Assembly (NCBI GenBank): GCA_048268005.1
Contig: JBLWWJ010000002.1
Coordinates: forward strand, 434,001 to 498,000
Origin: Ancylomarina sp048268005
Lineage (GTDB): Bacteria > Bacteroidota > Bacteroidia > Bacteroidales > Marinifilaceae
Reading direction: 5' to 3'
DNA: 64,000 nt
The notes under the pieces were generated by a model, which saw nothing but the letters and a program-made list of their open reading frames with translations, had not been told where the DNA came from and made no database searches. Positions 1 to 8,141 of the stretch are shown here, piece by piece (within the stretch, counting starts at the first letter, position 1; each line of letters begins with the position of its first letter). A program made the position numbers and the translations under genes.

Positions 1-300
1 ACCGTGCTCGGATCAGTAATATTTAGCGTGTTATCTTTATGGATAGCATTGAAATCAGGGACCTGGAACAGGATTATGCTGAAAACAGAAATAGATTCTA
101 AAGTTGAGAAATTAGAAGAAGATATGGTTGCTATTGGTGATGAGGGGATTTGTTTGTCTCGACTTGCACCGATGGGACAAGTTAGAATTAAAAATCATAT
201 TATAGAAGCCAAATCAACAGGTTTATATATTGACGAAAAGACGCCGATTGTGGTGATTAAAATAGTAGATAAAGTTATTGTCGTAAAACCTATAAAATAA
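1..300 (+). CDS. NfeD-family membrane protein, C-terminal part (truncated by window edge)
   Basis: The reading frame is open from the first base, so the GTG at position 4 is probably internal and the gene begins outside the window. What is visible is the end of a transmembrane segment followed by about 70 residues with the pattern of the NfeD C-terminal OB-fold (a Gly-rich turn, then G-x-A repeats of short strands ending in VVVKPI). It ends 5 bases before floA. NfeD proteins are commonly encoded beside flotillin/stomatin-like genes and are thought to act with them in membrane organisation; here that neighbour is present. Family assignment rests on this context plus the C-terminal domain. Confidence 0.75.
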   Translation, partial: TVLGSVIFSVLSLWIALKSGTWNRIMLKTEIDSKVEKLEEDMVAIGDEGICLSRLAPMGQVRIKNHIIEAKSTGLYIDEKTPIVVIKIVDKVIVVKPIK

Positions 301-305
301 ATTAA

Positions 306-1283
306 ATGGAAATTGGAGCATTAATATTTTTAATTGTTGCGATAGGTGTAGGTATCTACATCCTATTCTTTTTTATTCCAGTTGCCCTTTGGTTCTCAGC
401 CCTTCTTTCAGGAGTGAGAATTTCATTGGTACAACTTGTATTTATGCGTTGGCGTCGAGTGCCACCCAATGTTATTGTACGTGCTATGATTGAAGCTCAC
501 AAAGCTGGATTGCATCTGACACGTAATGATCTTGAGGCTCATTATCTAGCAGGAGGTCATGTGGAGCAGGTAACTCATGCATTAGTTTCTGCATCAAAAG
601 CTAATATTGAATTGCCATTTAAAATGGCAACAGCCATTGATCTTGCAGGACGTGATGTATACGAGGCCGTGCAGATGAGTGTTATCCCCAAGGTAATTAA
701 TACACCTCCTGTTACTGCAGTATCAAAGGATGGTATTCAGTTAATTGCCAAGGCAAGGGTGACTTTACGTGCTAATATTCGTCAGCTAGTTGGTGGTGCA
801 GGTGAAGAAACGGTATTAGCTCGTGTAGGTGAGGGTATCGTATCTTCAATTGGTTCTTCAGAATCGCATAAGACAGTACTTGAGAATCCTGATTTTATTT
901 CTCGTGTTGTACTTGAGAAAGGTTTGGATGCGGGAACCGCATTCGAAATCTTATCTATTGATATTGCAGATATTGATATAGGAAAAAATATTGGTGCTGT
1001 TCTTCAAACAGATCAAGCGGAAGCAGATTTGAAGATTGCACAGGCTAAGGCCGAGGAGCGTCGTGCTATGGCTGTGGCCACCGAACAGGAGAATAAGGCC
1101 CTAGCACAGGAGATGCGAGCCAGAGTAATCGAAGCGGAAGCAGAGGTTCCTAGAGCCATGGCTGAAGCTTTCCGTAGTGGACATTTAGGAGTAATGGATT
1201 ATTATCGCATGAAAAACATTGAAGCGGATACTTCGATGCGTGAAAATATTGCAAAACCACCTTCAAAGGGGAAGAAAAAATAA
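306..1283 (+). CDS. floA: Flotillin-like protein FloA
   Basis: 325 residues. An N-terminal hydrophobic hairpin (about residues 5-40) anchors it in the membrane, followed by the SPFH/band-7 core and a helical Ala/Glu-rich C-terminal part (about 230-290) with repeated AEAEVPRAMAEA-like heptads, as in the FloA/YqfA family. Family members form oligomeric scaffolds in ordered membrane microdomains. It follows the NfeD gene by 5 bases and both appear to be one transcription unit ended by the hairpin at 1307-1344. Length matches the family; the start ATG is unambiguous. Confidence 0.93.
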   Translation: MEIGALIFLIVAIGVGIYILFFFIPVALWFSALLSGVRISLVQLVFMRWRRVPPNVIVRAMIEAHKAGLHLTRNDLEAHYLAGGHVEQVTHALVSASKANIELPFKMATAIDLAGRDVYEAVQMSVIPKVINTPPVTAVSKDGIQLIAKARVTLRANIRQLVGGAGEETVLARVGEGIVSSIGSSESHKTVLENPDFISRVVLEKGLDAGTAFEILSIDIADIDIGKNIGAVLQTDQAEADLKIAQAKAEERRAMAVATEQENKALAQEMRARVIEAEAEVPRAMAEAFRSGHLGVMDYYRMKNIEADTSMRENIAKPPSKGKKK

Positions 1284-1306
1284 AAAAATATAGTGATGGA
1301 AATAAG

Positions 1307-1344
1307 GCTGGGCGCGTTCTTTGAACGTGTCCAGCTTTTTTTTT
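1307..1344 (+). terminator. Rho-independent terminator of floA
   Basis: A 13-bp stem (1307-1319 with 1323-1335, two G-U pairs) around a 3-base loop, followed by nine T residues. Confidence 0.85.
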
Positions 1345-1441
1345 GAAAAAAAATGCATTTTTTTTTAGTCTCGAATCTCACTGATTTATAATTTACTATA
1401 ATCTCAAGGCAAGGAATATTTCAATTTGAGTGAAAATAAAA

Positions 1442-1472
1442 TTTGCACAGATGAATATTTTACCTACTTTTG
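1442..1472 (+). promoter_or_regulatory. Promoter of the tRNA cluster
   Basis: TTTG at 1442-1445 and TACTTTTG at 1465-1472 match the Bacteroidota consensus TTTG / TAnnTTTG with exactly 19 bases between them. The mature tRNA-Ser begins 12 bases downstream. This is the best full promoter match in the window. Confidence 0.75.
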
Positions 1473-1484
1473 CTACCGCAATCA

Positions 1485-1576
<92 letters not shown>

Positions 1577-1632
1577 CTTTTCTTAATTGAAAAGATGCAA
1601 AGTGAAAAGCTTAATCTTTTCACTTTAATTTT

Positions 1633-1707
1633 CGGGGTGTAGCGTAGCCCGGTCATCGCGCCTCGTTTGGGACGAGGAGGTCGCAGGTTCGAATCCTGCC
1701 ACCCCGA
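1633..1707 (+). tRNA. tRNA-Pro (anticodon TGG), copy 1
   Basis: Acceptor stem CGGGGTG/CACCCCG, anticodon arm CCTCG-TTTGGGA-CGAGG with anticodon TGG, T-arm GCAGG-TTCGAAT-CCTGC, discriminator A. The T-arm and C1 start are typical of bacterial proline tRNA. First of four copies that look identical. Confidence 0.95.
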
Positions 1708-1769
1708 CACCGAGAAAATTACAGAAGTTGCAAAACTTCATTTTTATTGAAAGTACCGAAATTTATTTT

Positions 1770-1844
1770 CGGGGTGTAGCGTAGCCCGGTCATCGCGCCT
1801 CGTTTGGGACGAGGAGGTCGCAGGTTCGAATCCTGCCACCCCGA
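1770..1844 (+). tRNA. tRNA-Pro (anticodon TGG), copy 2
   Basis: Same sequence as copy 1. The 62-base spacer before it is repeated exactly before copy 3. Confidence 0.95.
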
Positions 1845-1906
1845 CACCGAGAAAATTACAGAAGTTGCAAAACTTCATTTTTATTGAAAGTACCGAAATT
1901 TATTTT

Positions 1907-1981
1907 CGGGGTGTAGCGTAGCCCGGTCATCGCGCCTCGTTTGGGACGAGGAGGTCGCAGGTTCGAATCCTGCCACCCCGA
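1907..1981 (+). tRNA. tRNA-Pro (anticodon TGG), copy 3
   Basis: Same sequence as copies 1 and 2, at an exact 137-base period from copy 2. Confidence 0.95.
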
Positions 1982-2036
1982 CTAAAAAAGAAGATAATCT
2001 TCTTTTATTTTTTATTGAATACCGGAATTAAATTTT

Positions 2037-2111
2037 CGGGGTGTAGCGTAGCCCGGTCATCGCGCCTCGTTTGGGACGAGGAGGTCGCAGGTTCGAATCC
2101 TGCCACCCCGA
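2037..2111 (+). tRNA. tRNA-Pro (anticodon TGG), copy 4
   Basis: Same tRNA sequence as the other three, but preceded by a different 55-base spacer that contains a small hairpin (about 1986-2006). Confidence 0.95.
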
Positions 2112-2117
2112 CAGAAA

Positions 2118-2147
2118 AGAGAGAAGTAAAACTTCTCTCTTTTTTTT
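2118..2147 (+). terminator. Terminator of the tRNA cluster
   Basis: A 10-bp stem (2118-2127 with 2131-2140), AAA loop, then eight T residues. Confidence 0.85.
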
Positions 2148-2289
2148 ATGCCTACCATTGACCAATTTCTACATTAATTAGAATCTTAAGTTCTTGTTAA
2201 AATTGTATTTGATGTCTTATCTCACGGATAATCTTATTATTTTGCATCCCTTAATTAAACCGACCGATTAATTGAAAGAATAAGAAATC

Positions 2290-2814
2290 ATGAGAAAATT
2301 AGTATTGGTATTTATATTGCTTATGGGAATTATAATAAGTGGAATGGCTCAAGAGGAAAAGGATAGAGGCTATATTGTAAATGTAGGAGATATGGCTCCT
2401 GATTTTGAAATGAGCTTAATGGATGGGCAGAAAGTTAAATTGTCTGACCTAAAAGGCAAAGTGGTGATGTTGCAGTTTACAGCCAGTTGGTGTGGGGTGT
2501 GTCGGAAAGAAATGCCTTTTATCGAGAAAGAAATTTGGCAAATTAATAAAAACAAAGATTTTGCGCTTTACGGTCTCGATCGTGATGAGCCTATTGAAAA
2601 AGCTCAAAAATTAATTGATGCGACTGGCATTACTTACCCACTAGCCTTGGATGATGGCGGGAAGATATTTGAGTTATATGCTAAGAAAAACAGCGGTATA
2701 ACCCGCAATGTTATTTTGAATCGTGAAGGCAAAATTATATTTCTGACACGTTTGTTTAATCACGAGGAATTTTCGGCAATGAAGAAGGTTATAGAAGAAG
2801 AATTAAATAGATAA
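2290..2814 (+). CDS. TlpA-like periplasmic thioredoxin-fold protein
   Basis: 174 residues with an N-terminal signal peptide (about 1-20, hydrophobic LVLVFILLMGIIISG) and a redoxin/TlpA domain from about residue 32. The active site is W-C-G-V-C (Cys68 and Cys71) in the context TASWCGVCRKEMP, and the GITY-P turn before the cis-Pro region is present. Such proteins act as thiol-disulfide reductases or peroxide-linked oxidoreductases in the periplasm. It is a stand-alone gene with its own terminator at 2857-2890; no cytochrome c maturation genes are nearby, so the substrate cannot be inferred. Confidence 0.88.
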   Translation: MRKLVLVFILLMGIIISGMAQEEKDRGYIVNVGDMAPDFEMSLMDGQKVKLSDLKGKVVMLQFTASWCGVCRKEMPFIEKEIWQINKNKDFALYGLDRDEPIEKAQKLIDATGITYPLALDDGGKIFELYAKKNSGITRNVILNREGKIIFLTRLFNHEEFSAMKKVIEEELNR

Positions 2815-2856
2815 TTCAGAGATACTGAATTTTCAGAATATACAGTAATTATTAGA

Positions 2857-2890
2857 AGATGCGATTGTACTACAATCGCATCTTTTATTT
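2857..2890 (+). terminator. Terminator after the TlpA-like gene
   Basis: Two 13-base arms (2857-2869 and 2871-2883) are perfectly complementary, with AGATGCGATTG / CAATCGCATCT forming the stable stem, followed by a T-rich tail. Confidence 0.8.
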
Positions 2891-3087
2891 TATAGAATCA
2901 ATGTCATTCCAAATTTGATCGCTTTATTATAACATTTAATACTAAATAATAAACTGATTTGATAGTTCTTGAAGAAAAAGAAGTAATTTTAGAGCATACA
3001 AGAGATTTAGATTTCTAAGGAGCCAGGTGGATTGTGAGATAGATGAAAATCTGAGATCTAAATTTTAATTTTAAATTTCGTAGACTT

Positions 3088-3714
3088 ATGGATAAGGCTT
3101 TTGTTCAGATCATTGAGAAGGTGAGAAAATTTCTTTTACCAGAAGGTATGGGAGATATTTCTTTAGAAAAGTTGGAAGCAATTGGCATCTCGAAGGAAGA
3201 AATTTCGCAATATGTCAATTCAAAAGAAGAGCTTGTTGAGAAAATATTAGAATTCGAGAGATCTAGTTTTATGAAAATATTTCTAGATTATAATTTTGAA
3301 GGTCAAAATGCCATTGATATTCTTTTTATTGTTAGTCAGGAGATTAACGATAAATTTGAAAATGTATCGCCTGCTGTAACGATGGAGTTTGAGAAACATT
3401 TCCCTGAGATTTATAAAAATCATATGGATCAAAGAATGGCTTTTATTTTCGATAAGATTCAGATTAATGTGGAAAAGGGGATTGCTCAGGGGATGTATCG
3501 TGAAGATTTAAGTCCGGAAATTGTTGGCCGAATGTATTTGTCTAGACTGGAGGATATGCATAATCCAGAACTTTATCCACCGGAGCGTTTCAAATTTGGA
3601 ACCATATACGATACCATGATCGATAGCTTTGTAAAAAGTATTGCCACCGAAGATGGTTTAACTTATTATCGTCATCGTAAACAACTCTTGAGTGTTTTAA
3701 GTTTTGGACGATAG
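3088..3714 (+). CDS. TetR/AcrR-type transcriptional regulator (divergent)
   Basis: 208 residues, all-helical in composition. The N-terminal 55 residues hold a helix-turn-helix-like segment (GISKEEISQYVNSKEELVEKIL) in the position and spacing typical of TetR regulators, and the remainder resembles the long helical ligand-binding part. The usual TetR first-helix motif is poorly kept, so the family call is moderate. Upstream (about 3003-3066) lies an imperfect inverted repeat of AGATTTAGATTTC that could be its own operator. The dihydrouridine synthase gene starts 22 bases downstream, but a functional link is not evident. Confidence 0.6.
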   Translation: MDKAFVQIIEKVRKFLLPEGMGDISLEKLEAIGISKEEISQYVNSKEELVEKILEFERSSFMKIFLDYNFEGQNAIDILFIVSQEINDKFENVSPAVTMEFEKHFPEIYKNHMDQRMAFIFDKIQINVEKGIAQGMYREDLSPEIVGRMYLSRLEDMHNPELYPPERFKFGTIYDTMIDSFVKSIATEDGLTYYRHRKQLLSVLSFGR

Positions 3715-3736
3715 ATTTATTATATAGTATTTTATT

Positions 3737-4675
3737 ATGCAGTTATCATTAGCACCTCTACAAGGATTTACCGATTTGGTATTCCGTAGAGCTTATGCAA
3801 AACATATAGGGGGGATAGATCATTTCTATACCCCTTTTCTTGTTTTACAAAAAGGAGAAGGTTTAAAAACCTCTCATCGAAGAGAAGTTGAGCCCAATAT
3901 AGAAGAAAACTTGATTCCCCAATTTATTGGCAATAGCCTTAAGGAATTTATCTTTTTTAGAGACTATTTGATTGAATTGGGTTATAAAAAAATGAATTGG
4001 AATTTGGGGTGCCCATTTCCAATGTTAGCTAAAAAGAAAAAAGGTTCAGGTTTACTGCCATATCCTGAAGCTATCGAAGCAATTTTATCAGAGGGGGTGG
4101 ATGAGCGCATTGAACTTTCTGTAAAGATGAGGATTGGATATGAATCTGCTGATGAACTGGAAGGCGTTATAAAGGTTTTAAATAAATTCAATTTGTCTGA
4201 GATCATAGTTCACCCTCGTTTGGGTATACAAATGTATAAGGGTGATGTTGATTTGGAAGCTTTTGGAAAGCTTATTAACTTATCGAAGCATCCTGTAATT
4301 TATAATGGTGATATCCGCACGCTTGAAGATTATCAAAAGCGTTTAGAGCAATTTCCAAATCTGGAACAGATAATGCTTGGGCGTGGTTTATTACAAGATT
4401 TATTCTTGCCTTTGAAGATTAAAGGGGAGGAGCTGCCATCAGCTAAAGAACGTCTCGATTTATTAGAGAAATTACACGGTGAGATTTACGATTCTTATAC
4501 GTCATATTTAAGTGGGGACGCACAGTTATTATCCAAGTTGAAACCAATATGGGAATATTTTGCGGCCAACTTTAATAATGAACGTAAGGTTTTTAAGGCT
4601 ATTAAGAAGTCAGGAGGGATGAAAAAATACAATGCAGCGGTAGCATTTGCTTTTCAACAAGGTGCTAAAGAATAA
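3737..4675 (+). CDS. tRNA-dihydrouridine synthase
   Basis: 312 residues of the Dus family (FMN-dependent TIM barrel that reduces specific uridines of tRNA with NADPH). Visible signatures: N-terminal LAPLQGFTD FMN-binding turn, the NLGCPFPM segment with the catalytic Cys92, VKMRIG, IVHPR with the conserved His/Arg, NGDI and the C-terminal LGRG phosphate-binding loop. Slightly short compared with DusA/DusB, closer to the compact bacterial forms. It is followed after only 5 bases by cbiZ, so the two are probably co-transcribed. Confidence 0.93.
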   Translation: MQLSLAPLQGFTDLVFRRAYAKHIGGIDHFYTPFLVLQKGEGLKTSHRREVEPNIEENLIPQFIGNSLKEFIFFRDYLIELGYKKMNWNLGCPFPMLAKKKKGSGLLPYPEAIEAILSEGVDERIELSVKMRIGYESADELEGVIKVLNKFNLSEIIVHPRLGIQMYKGDVDLEAFGKLINLSKHPVIYNGDIRTLEDYQKRLEQFPNLEQIMLGRGLLQDLFLPLKIKGEELPSAKERLDLLEKLHGEIYDSYTSYLSGDAQLLSKLKPIWEYFAANFNNERKVFKAIKKSGGMKKYNAAVAFAFQQGAKE

Positions 4676-4680
4676 AACAA

Positions 4681-5343
4681 ATGAACTATCAATTTGATAT
4701 AAATGATCAATTCTTCCATTTGGAATTTGACGAGCCAGTCAGTATGATGAGTTCGTCAGTTTTGAATGGTGGTTTCCGCCTTGCTTCACACTTTTTCAAT
4801 ACCAAAGTAGATGCTAATTTTTTAGGAGAGAAAACAGAGTTTGAGAAACCTGCAGTTAGCCTTTTAAATATAGCAAACCGGAATGCCTGGGAAGGTGTAG
4901 CAGTTGGTATGATGACTGCTGCATTGATGACTTCTTTTAGACGAGTTAAGTTAGAAGAACAGGGTATCTGGATAGAAGTATTTTTAACCTCTGGGGTTTC
5001 CAACGCTCGTAGAGCTGGAGATAAGGCTGATTATCAGTTTATGAATGAAGCTTGTGAGAAGGTAGGTACGATTAATATGATACTCCTAACCAACGCCAAA
5101 CTTTCTCCTAATAGCATGATAGAGTGTATAATGATGGCTACAGAAGCTAAGTCGGCTTGTTTACAAGATTTGAATATAAAGAGTCCTGTAAGTGGTGAAA
5201 TTGCAACTGGTACCGGGACAGATTCATGTGCAATTGCCTCAGGTGAGGGACCAGAGGTTGAATATTGTGGCAAACATGTTCTTTTTGGAGAATTGCTAGC
5301 TAAGGCTGTTTACCAAGCTTTAAAAGATTCTTTGGAGCTATAA
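4681..5343 (+). CDS. cbiZ: Adenosylcobinamide amidohydrolase CbiZ
   Basis: 220 residues. The C-terminal two thirds carry the CbiZ signature: TSGVSNARRAGD, GTINMILLTNA, ATEAKSACLQDL, a Gly/Thr-rich ATGTGTDSCAIA loop and EYCGKHVLFGELLA. CbiZ hydrolyses adenosylcobinamide to adenosylcobyric acid plus aminopropanol, letting the cell salvage cobamides with the wrong lower ligand. The opposing neighbours (an ATPase and cobQ) belong to the same corrinoid theme. Start ATG is 5 bases after the dus stop. Confidence 0.92.
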   Translation: MNYQFDINDQFFHLEFDEPVSMMSSSVLNGGFRLASHFFNTKVDANFLGEKTEFEKPAVSLLNIANRNAWEGVAVGMMTAALMTSFRRVKLEEQGIWIEVFLTSGVSNARRAGDKADYQFMNEACEKVGTINMILLTNAKLSPNSMIECIMMATEAKSACLQDLNIKSPVSGEIATGTGTDSCAIASGEGPEVEYCGKHVLFGELLAKAVYQALKDSLEL

Positions 5344-5396
5344 ATTAGCTTTTAGTACTGCCTGACAAAAACATTTCTCGCAGATTTTATATTTTT

Positions 5397-5420
5397 CACA
5401 TCCTCACATCCTCACATCCT
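5397..5420 (+). repeat. Three tandem CACATCCT octamers
   Basis: Exact octamer repeated three times in the 87-base gap between the convergent cbiZ and ATPase genes. No terminator hairpin is obvious there. Confidence 0.8.
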
Positions 5421-5430
5421 TCGACTCTGT

Positions 5431-5982
5431 TTAGGACAACGAATTTCTCGCTTTGAGAATACGCTCAATAAATGTAACTCGTTCCTCAATAGAGATTTTA
5501 GGCAGTTCGACAATATTAAATCCTAATTCTTCATAGGTTGATTTTAAGAATTTATAAATCTCAACTGCATCTTCAAAAGACTCTGGTCTTTCATCATCAT
5601 TCACAAATATTTCTTTCCAGGGTGGTGCAAGAAATACGGTCTTATTGTAAGCTTTAGCTCTTTCGAAGTACTTTAATGGTACCTTAAGACCCCCTCTTCG
5701 CACATAGGCGATTATATCGGGTAAGCCGCGATCGTAGAAACAAATGCAATTCGCACTACATTCATCTAGCTGAGTACTCATCTTCTCATAACACAGATCG
5801 GCGAATCCTGAAAGGTTTTGCCAGGGTACCATATCACCACCAGTTTCGTGTTGTTCACGAATGATGACTCTTGATATTTCTTCAAAACCTTGATGATTTT
5901 GGTTGACAAGAGCAGCTAGAAGGCTTGATTTTCCAGAACCAGGACCTCCTGTTATGATATAGCGATTTGAATGAGCGGACAT
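5431..5982 (-). CDS. P-loop ATPase of the AAA_28 type
   Basis: 183 residues. A Walker A motif GGPGSGKSS is at about residues 12-20, a DRG motif (FYDRGLPD) about residue 83, and a Lys/Arg-rich C-terminal half. The pattern fits the AAA_28/NadR-like group of small P-loop ATPases or kinases of unknown substrate that are often found in Bacteroidota. It is transcribed together with or just after cobQ (48 bases apart, same strand) and faces cbiZ, so a link with corrinoid salvage is suggested by position only. Confidence 0.8.
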   Translation of the reverse strand: MSAHSNRYIITGGPGSGKSSLLAALVNQNHQGFEEISRVIIREQHETGGDMVPWQNLSGFADLCYEKMSTQLDECSANCICFYDRGLPDIIAYVRRGGLKVPLKYFERAKAYNKTVFLAPPWKEIFVNDDERPESFEDAVEIYKFLKSTYEELGFNIVELPKISIEERVTFIERILKARNSLS

Positions 5983-6029
5983 TTCTTTTTTTTGATGTGA
6001 TATTGTGAGTTTTATTTTAGAGAAAGATG

Positions 6030-7496
6030 TTACTCGCTTAAGTGTTGATAAACCAAATCCATATTAACATGTTCTCTGATGGCATCGGCTAATTTATCGT
6101 ACTGCTCTTCTTTAAACTGATTATAGTCGAAGTCAATGTCTTCCGTTTCAAAACCTTTTAACAGATCTTGAATGACAACTGAGTTGTCCAGAATGCCATG
6201 AATATAAGAACCCCAACAATTTTCGTTTAAGAAATAGCCATCCTCTTTGTTGCTGCTTAATTTGTTCAAATGATTCTCCGGGTGTTTAAGTGTGGTTTGC
6301 CCCATATGTATTTCATAGCCAGTACAGGTATCATTATAATTTTTGAACTTGAATTGACATTGCTCAGTGACTTTATTATCCTCGATAACCGTATTGATTG
6401 GCAGTAATCCAAGACCAGAAATAAGAGGTAAATCTCCTTCTATACCTTGTGGATCGCTAATGCTTTCCCCCATCATTTGATACCCACCACAGATCCCAAT
6501 TACTTTTTTACCTTCTTTTTGAGCTCTCACAATGGAACTGGCAATACCAATTTTACGAAGGTGAGCTAAGTCTGAAATGGTATTTTTACTTCCAGGAATA
6601 ATAACAATATCGGCTTTTTCAATTTCACTTGGACGATCGGTATAATAAAGATGAACACGAGGATCGTGCTCAAGAACGGTAAAGTCGGTAAAGTTGGCCA
6701 TTCGAGGTAGACGAATGACGGTTATATTAATTAAGCTTGAATGTGATTCTTTGAATTTATCTTCCAAGCTAACTGAATCTTCTTCTTCGATATGAATATC
6801 TTTAAAGTAGGGTAGTACTCCAATAACAGGTACGCCAGTTAGGTCCTCAAGTATGGTTCTTCCTTCTTCAAAAAGCTTAGCATCGCCTCTGAATTTATTG
6901 ATGAGAATACCTTTGATTTGTTTTCTTTCAAGGTCATCAAGCAAATGAATACTGCCAAATACACTGGCAAAAACACCACCTCTGTCAATATCAGAAACCA
7001 GGTAAGTTACCGCGTCAGTTTCTACGGCCATGCGCATGTTGGTGATATCTCTGGATTTGAGATTAAGCTCAGAAATACTGCCGGCTCCTTCTAATACAAT
7101 AGGGTTGTATTGCTTTTCCAGACGATTAAATGCATTAATAGCTTCGGTAAAAAGTGCTGCCTTATTGTTACCCATGAAATATTCTGTAGCAGTTTGTGTC
7201 CCCACAGGTTTTCCGTTCAATACGACTTGTGAACTTTTATCATTGGTTGGCTTAAGTAAAATCGGATTCATATCGGTATGGCAAGGCAATTTGCAAGCCT
7301 CAGCTTGTACGGCTTGAGCACGTCCTATTTCGAAACCCTCAGGTGTTGCAAAGCTATTTAAAGACATATTTTGTGCTTTAAAAGGAGCTGGAGTGTAACC
7401 ATCTTGTTTGAAAATACGACAAAACCCAGTGTTCACCATGCTTTTACCCACATCGGAACCTGTACCAACAAACATGATCGATTTTAACTTTTTCAT
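6030..7496 (-). CDS. cobQ: Cobyric acid synthase CobQ
   Basis: 488 residues from the preferred start at 7496 (M-K-K-L-K-S-I-M-F). An upstream in-frame ATG at 7562 would add 22 unrelated residues encoded by what looks like the leader, so I reject it. N-terminal P-loop FVGTGSDVGKS, then AQNMSLNS, a type 1 glutamine amidotransferase domain with the nucleophile in IGICGGYQMMGE, and the catalytic His in SYIHGILDN. The enzyme amidates four side chains of adenosylcobyrinic acid a,c-diamide using glutamine and ATP. Together with cbiZ it marks a cobamide biosynthesis/salvage locus. Confidence 0.93.
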   Translation of the reverse strand: MKKLKSIMFVGTGSDVGKSMVNTGFCRIFKQDGYTPAPFKAQNMSLNSFATPEGFEIGRAQAVQAEACKLPCHTDMNPILLKPTNDKSSQVVLNGKPVGTQTATEYFMGNNKAALFTEAINAFNRLEKQYNPIVLEGAGSISELNLKSRDITNMRMAVETDAVTYLVSDIDRGGVFASVFGSIHLLDDLERKQIKGILINKFRGDAKLFEEGRTILEDLTGVPVIGVLPYFKDIHIEEEDSVSLEDKFKESHSSLINITVIRLPRMANFTDFTVLEHDPRVHLYYTDRPSEIEKADIVIIPGSKNTISDLAHLRKIGIASSIVRAQKEGKKVIGICGGYQMMGESISDPQGIEGDLPLISGLGLLPINTVIEDNKVTEQCQFKFKNYNDTCTGYEIHMGQTTLKHPENHLNKLSSNKEDGYFLNENCWGSYIHGILDNSVVIQDLLKGFETEDIDFDYNQFKEEQYDKLADAIREHVNMDLVYQHLSE

Positions 7497-7522
7497 TGCT
7501 TTCAGATATATAAATAAGCAAA

Positions 7523-7560
7523 GGACAGCATTTGTCTCCTGGCTTATGTGTTCAGTTGGC
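7523..7560 (-). promoter_or_regulatory. B12-box-like leader motif upstream of cobQ
   Basis: On the minus strand the leader reads GCCAACTG, a short gap, then AAGCCAGGAGAC (7545-7534) and a GACA/TGTC stem. This resembles the 3' end of cobalamin riboswitches (ACTG then AGYCMGGAGACC). The conserved upstream half of the aptamer is not visible, so it may be a degenerate, partial or chance match. Confidence 0.3.
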
Positions 7561-7567
7561 AAAAATA
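7560..7567 (-). promoter_or_regulatory. -7 element of the cobQ promoter
   Basis: TATTTTTG on the minus strand matches TAnnTTTG. It would start transcription near 7553, leaving a leader of roughly 55 bases before the ATG at 7496. No good TTTG box is seen 19 bases upstream. Confidence 0.4.
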
Positions 7568-7648
7568 GTAATAACTGTGTTTAAAATATCACAAATGGGG
7601 CTTGAGAATTTAATGTGTTTTGTAATTGTTTCTTATCAAATTGCTGAG

Positions 7649-7680
7649 TTGGGAAAAGAATCTAAAAAAGAATATCTTTG
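7649..7680 (+). promoter_or_regulatory. Promoter of the small ORF-bioB unit
   Basis: TATCTTTG at 7673-7680 is an exact -7 element; TTGG at 7649-7652 lies 20 bases upstream as a weak -33 box. The first ATG follows at 7761. Confidence 0.55.
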
Positions 7681-7760
7681 GCAACTTAGTTTAGAGTTTT
7701 TTTAGTGAGATTGGAATAATCTGAACTCATAATCTTTATATCTAAAATTAAATTTATAAC

Positions 7761-8138
7761 ATGTTTACTGACAACCTACAAAGAGGTCGGAATCAGAAAC
7801 TACAGGTTTTTAAACACTGGAGCAGAAAGTCGTATGCGGCATTTGCAAGTATGAATCAGGAGATTAAAATCGCCTGTTTGTCGGCAAGCTATAATATGAT
7901 GACGCCAAGTCAAGAAGCTGGAATTACTGGTTTTAACTACCAACCTCAAAAAGGTGGCGATAAATGTGATGAAGATGATCCTGATGGTGAAGCTTTAGTC
8001 TTGTTACAGAATTTGATCTGTAATCAGGAAAGTGAAACTATTGGTCAGCGAAAGAAATATCAGAGGCAATCTGATCAATTCTTTTCTTCGTCCGATAATC
8101 CTACCACAAAACAAATTATTAACCGAAAAAAGAATTGA
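7761..8138 (+). CDS. Small protein encoded immediately upstream of bioB
   Basis: 125 residues, no signal peptide or membrane segment. The N-terminal part (about 17-46) is hydrophobic/aromatic and contains FKHWSRKSYAAFASM followed by IKIACLSASYNMM; I have the impression of similar WSRKSYA-type short ORFs near nutrient-related genes in Bacteroidota, but cannot verify it. The middle is acidic (DKCDEDDPDGEA) and the tail is polar and Lys/Gln rich. It ends 3 bases before the bioB start, so translation is probably coupled. Function unknown. Confidence 0.6.
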   Translation: MFTDNLQRGRNQKLQVFKHWSRKSYAAFASMNQEIKIACLSASYNMMTPSQEAGITGFNYQPQKGGDKCDEDDPDGEALVLLQNLICNQESETIGQRKKYQRQSDQFFSSSDNPTTKQIINRKKN

Positions 8139-8141
8139 ATC

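Larger units (their letters stand above)
1633..2036 (+). repeat. 137-bp tandem duplication of tRNA-Pro plus spacer
   Basis: Units 1633-1769 and 1770-1906 are identical in both tRNA and spacer; a third unit begins at 1907 and diverges after the tRNA. Each full spacer contains a GAAGTT...AACTTC hairpin that may guide processing. Confidence 0.9.
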
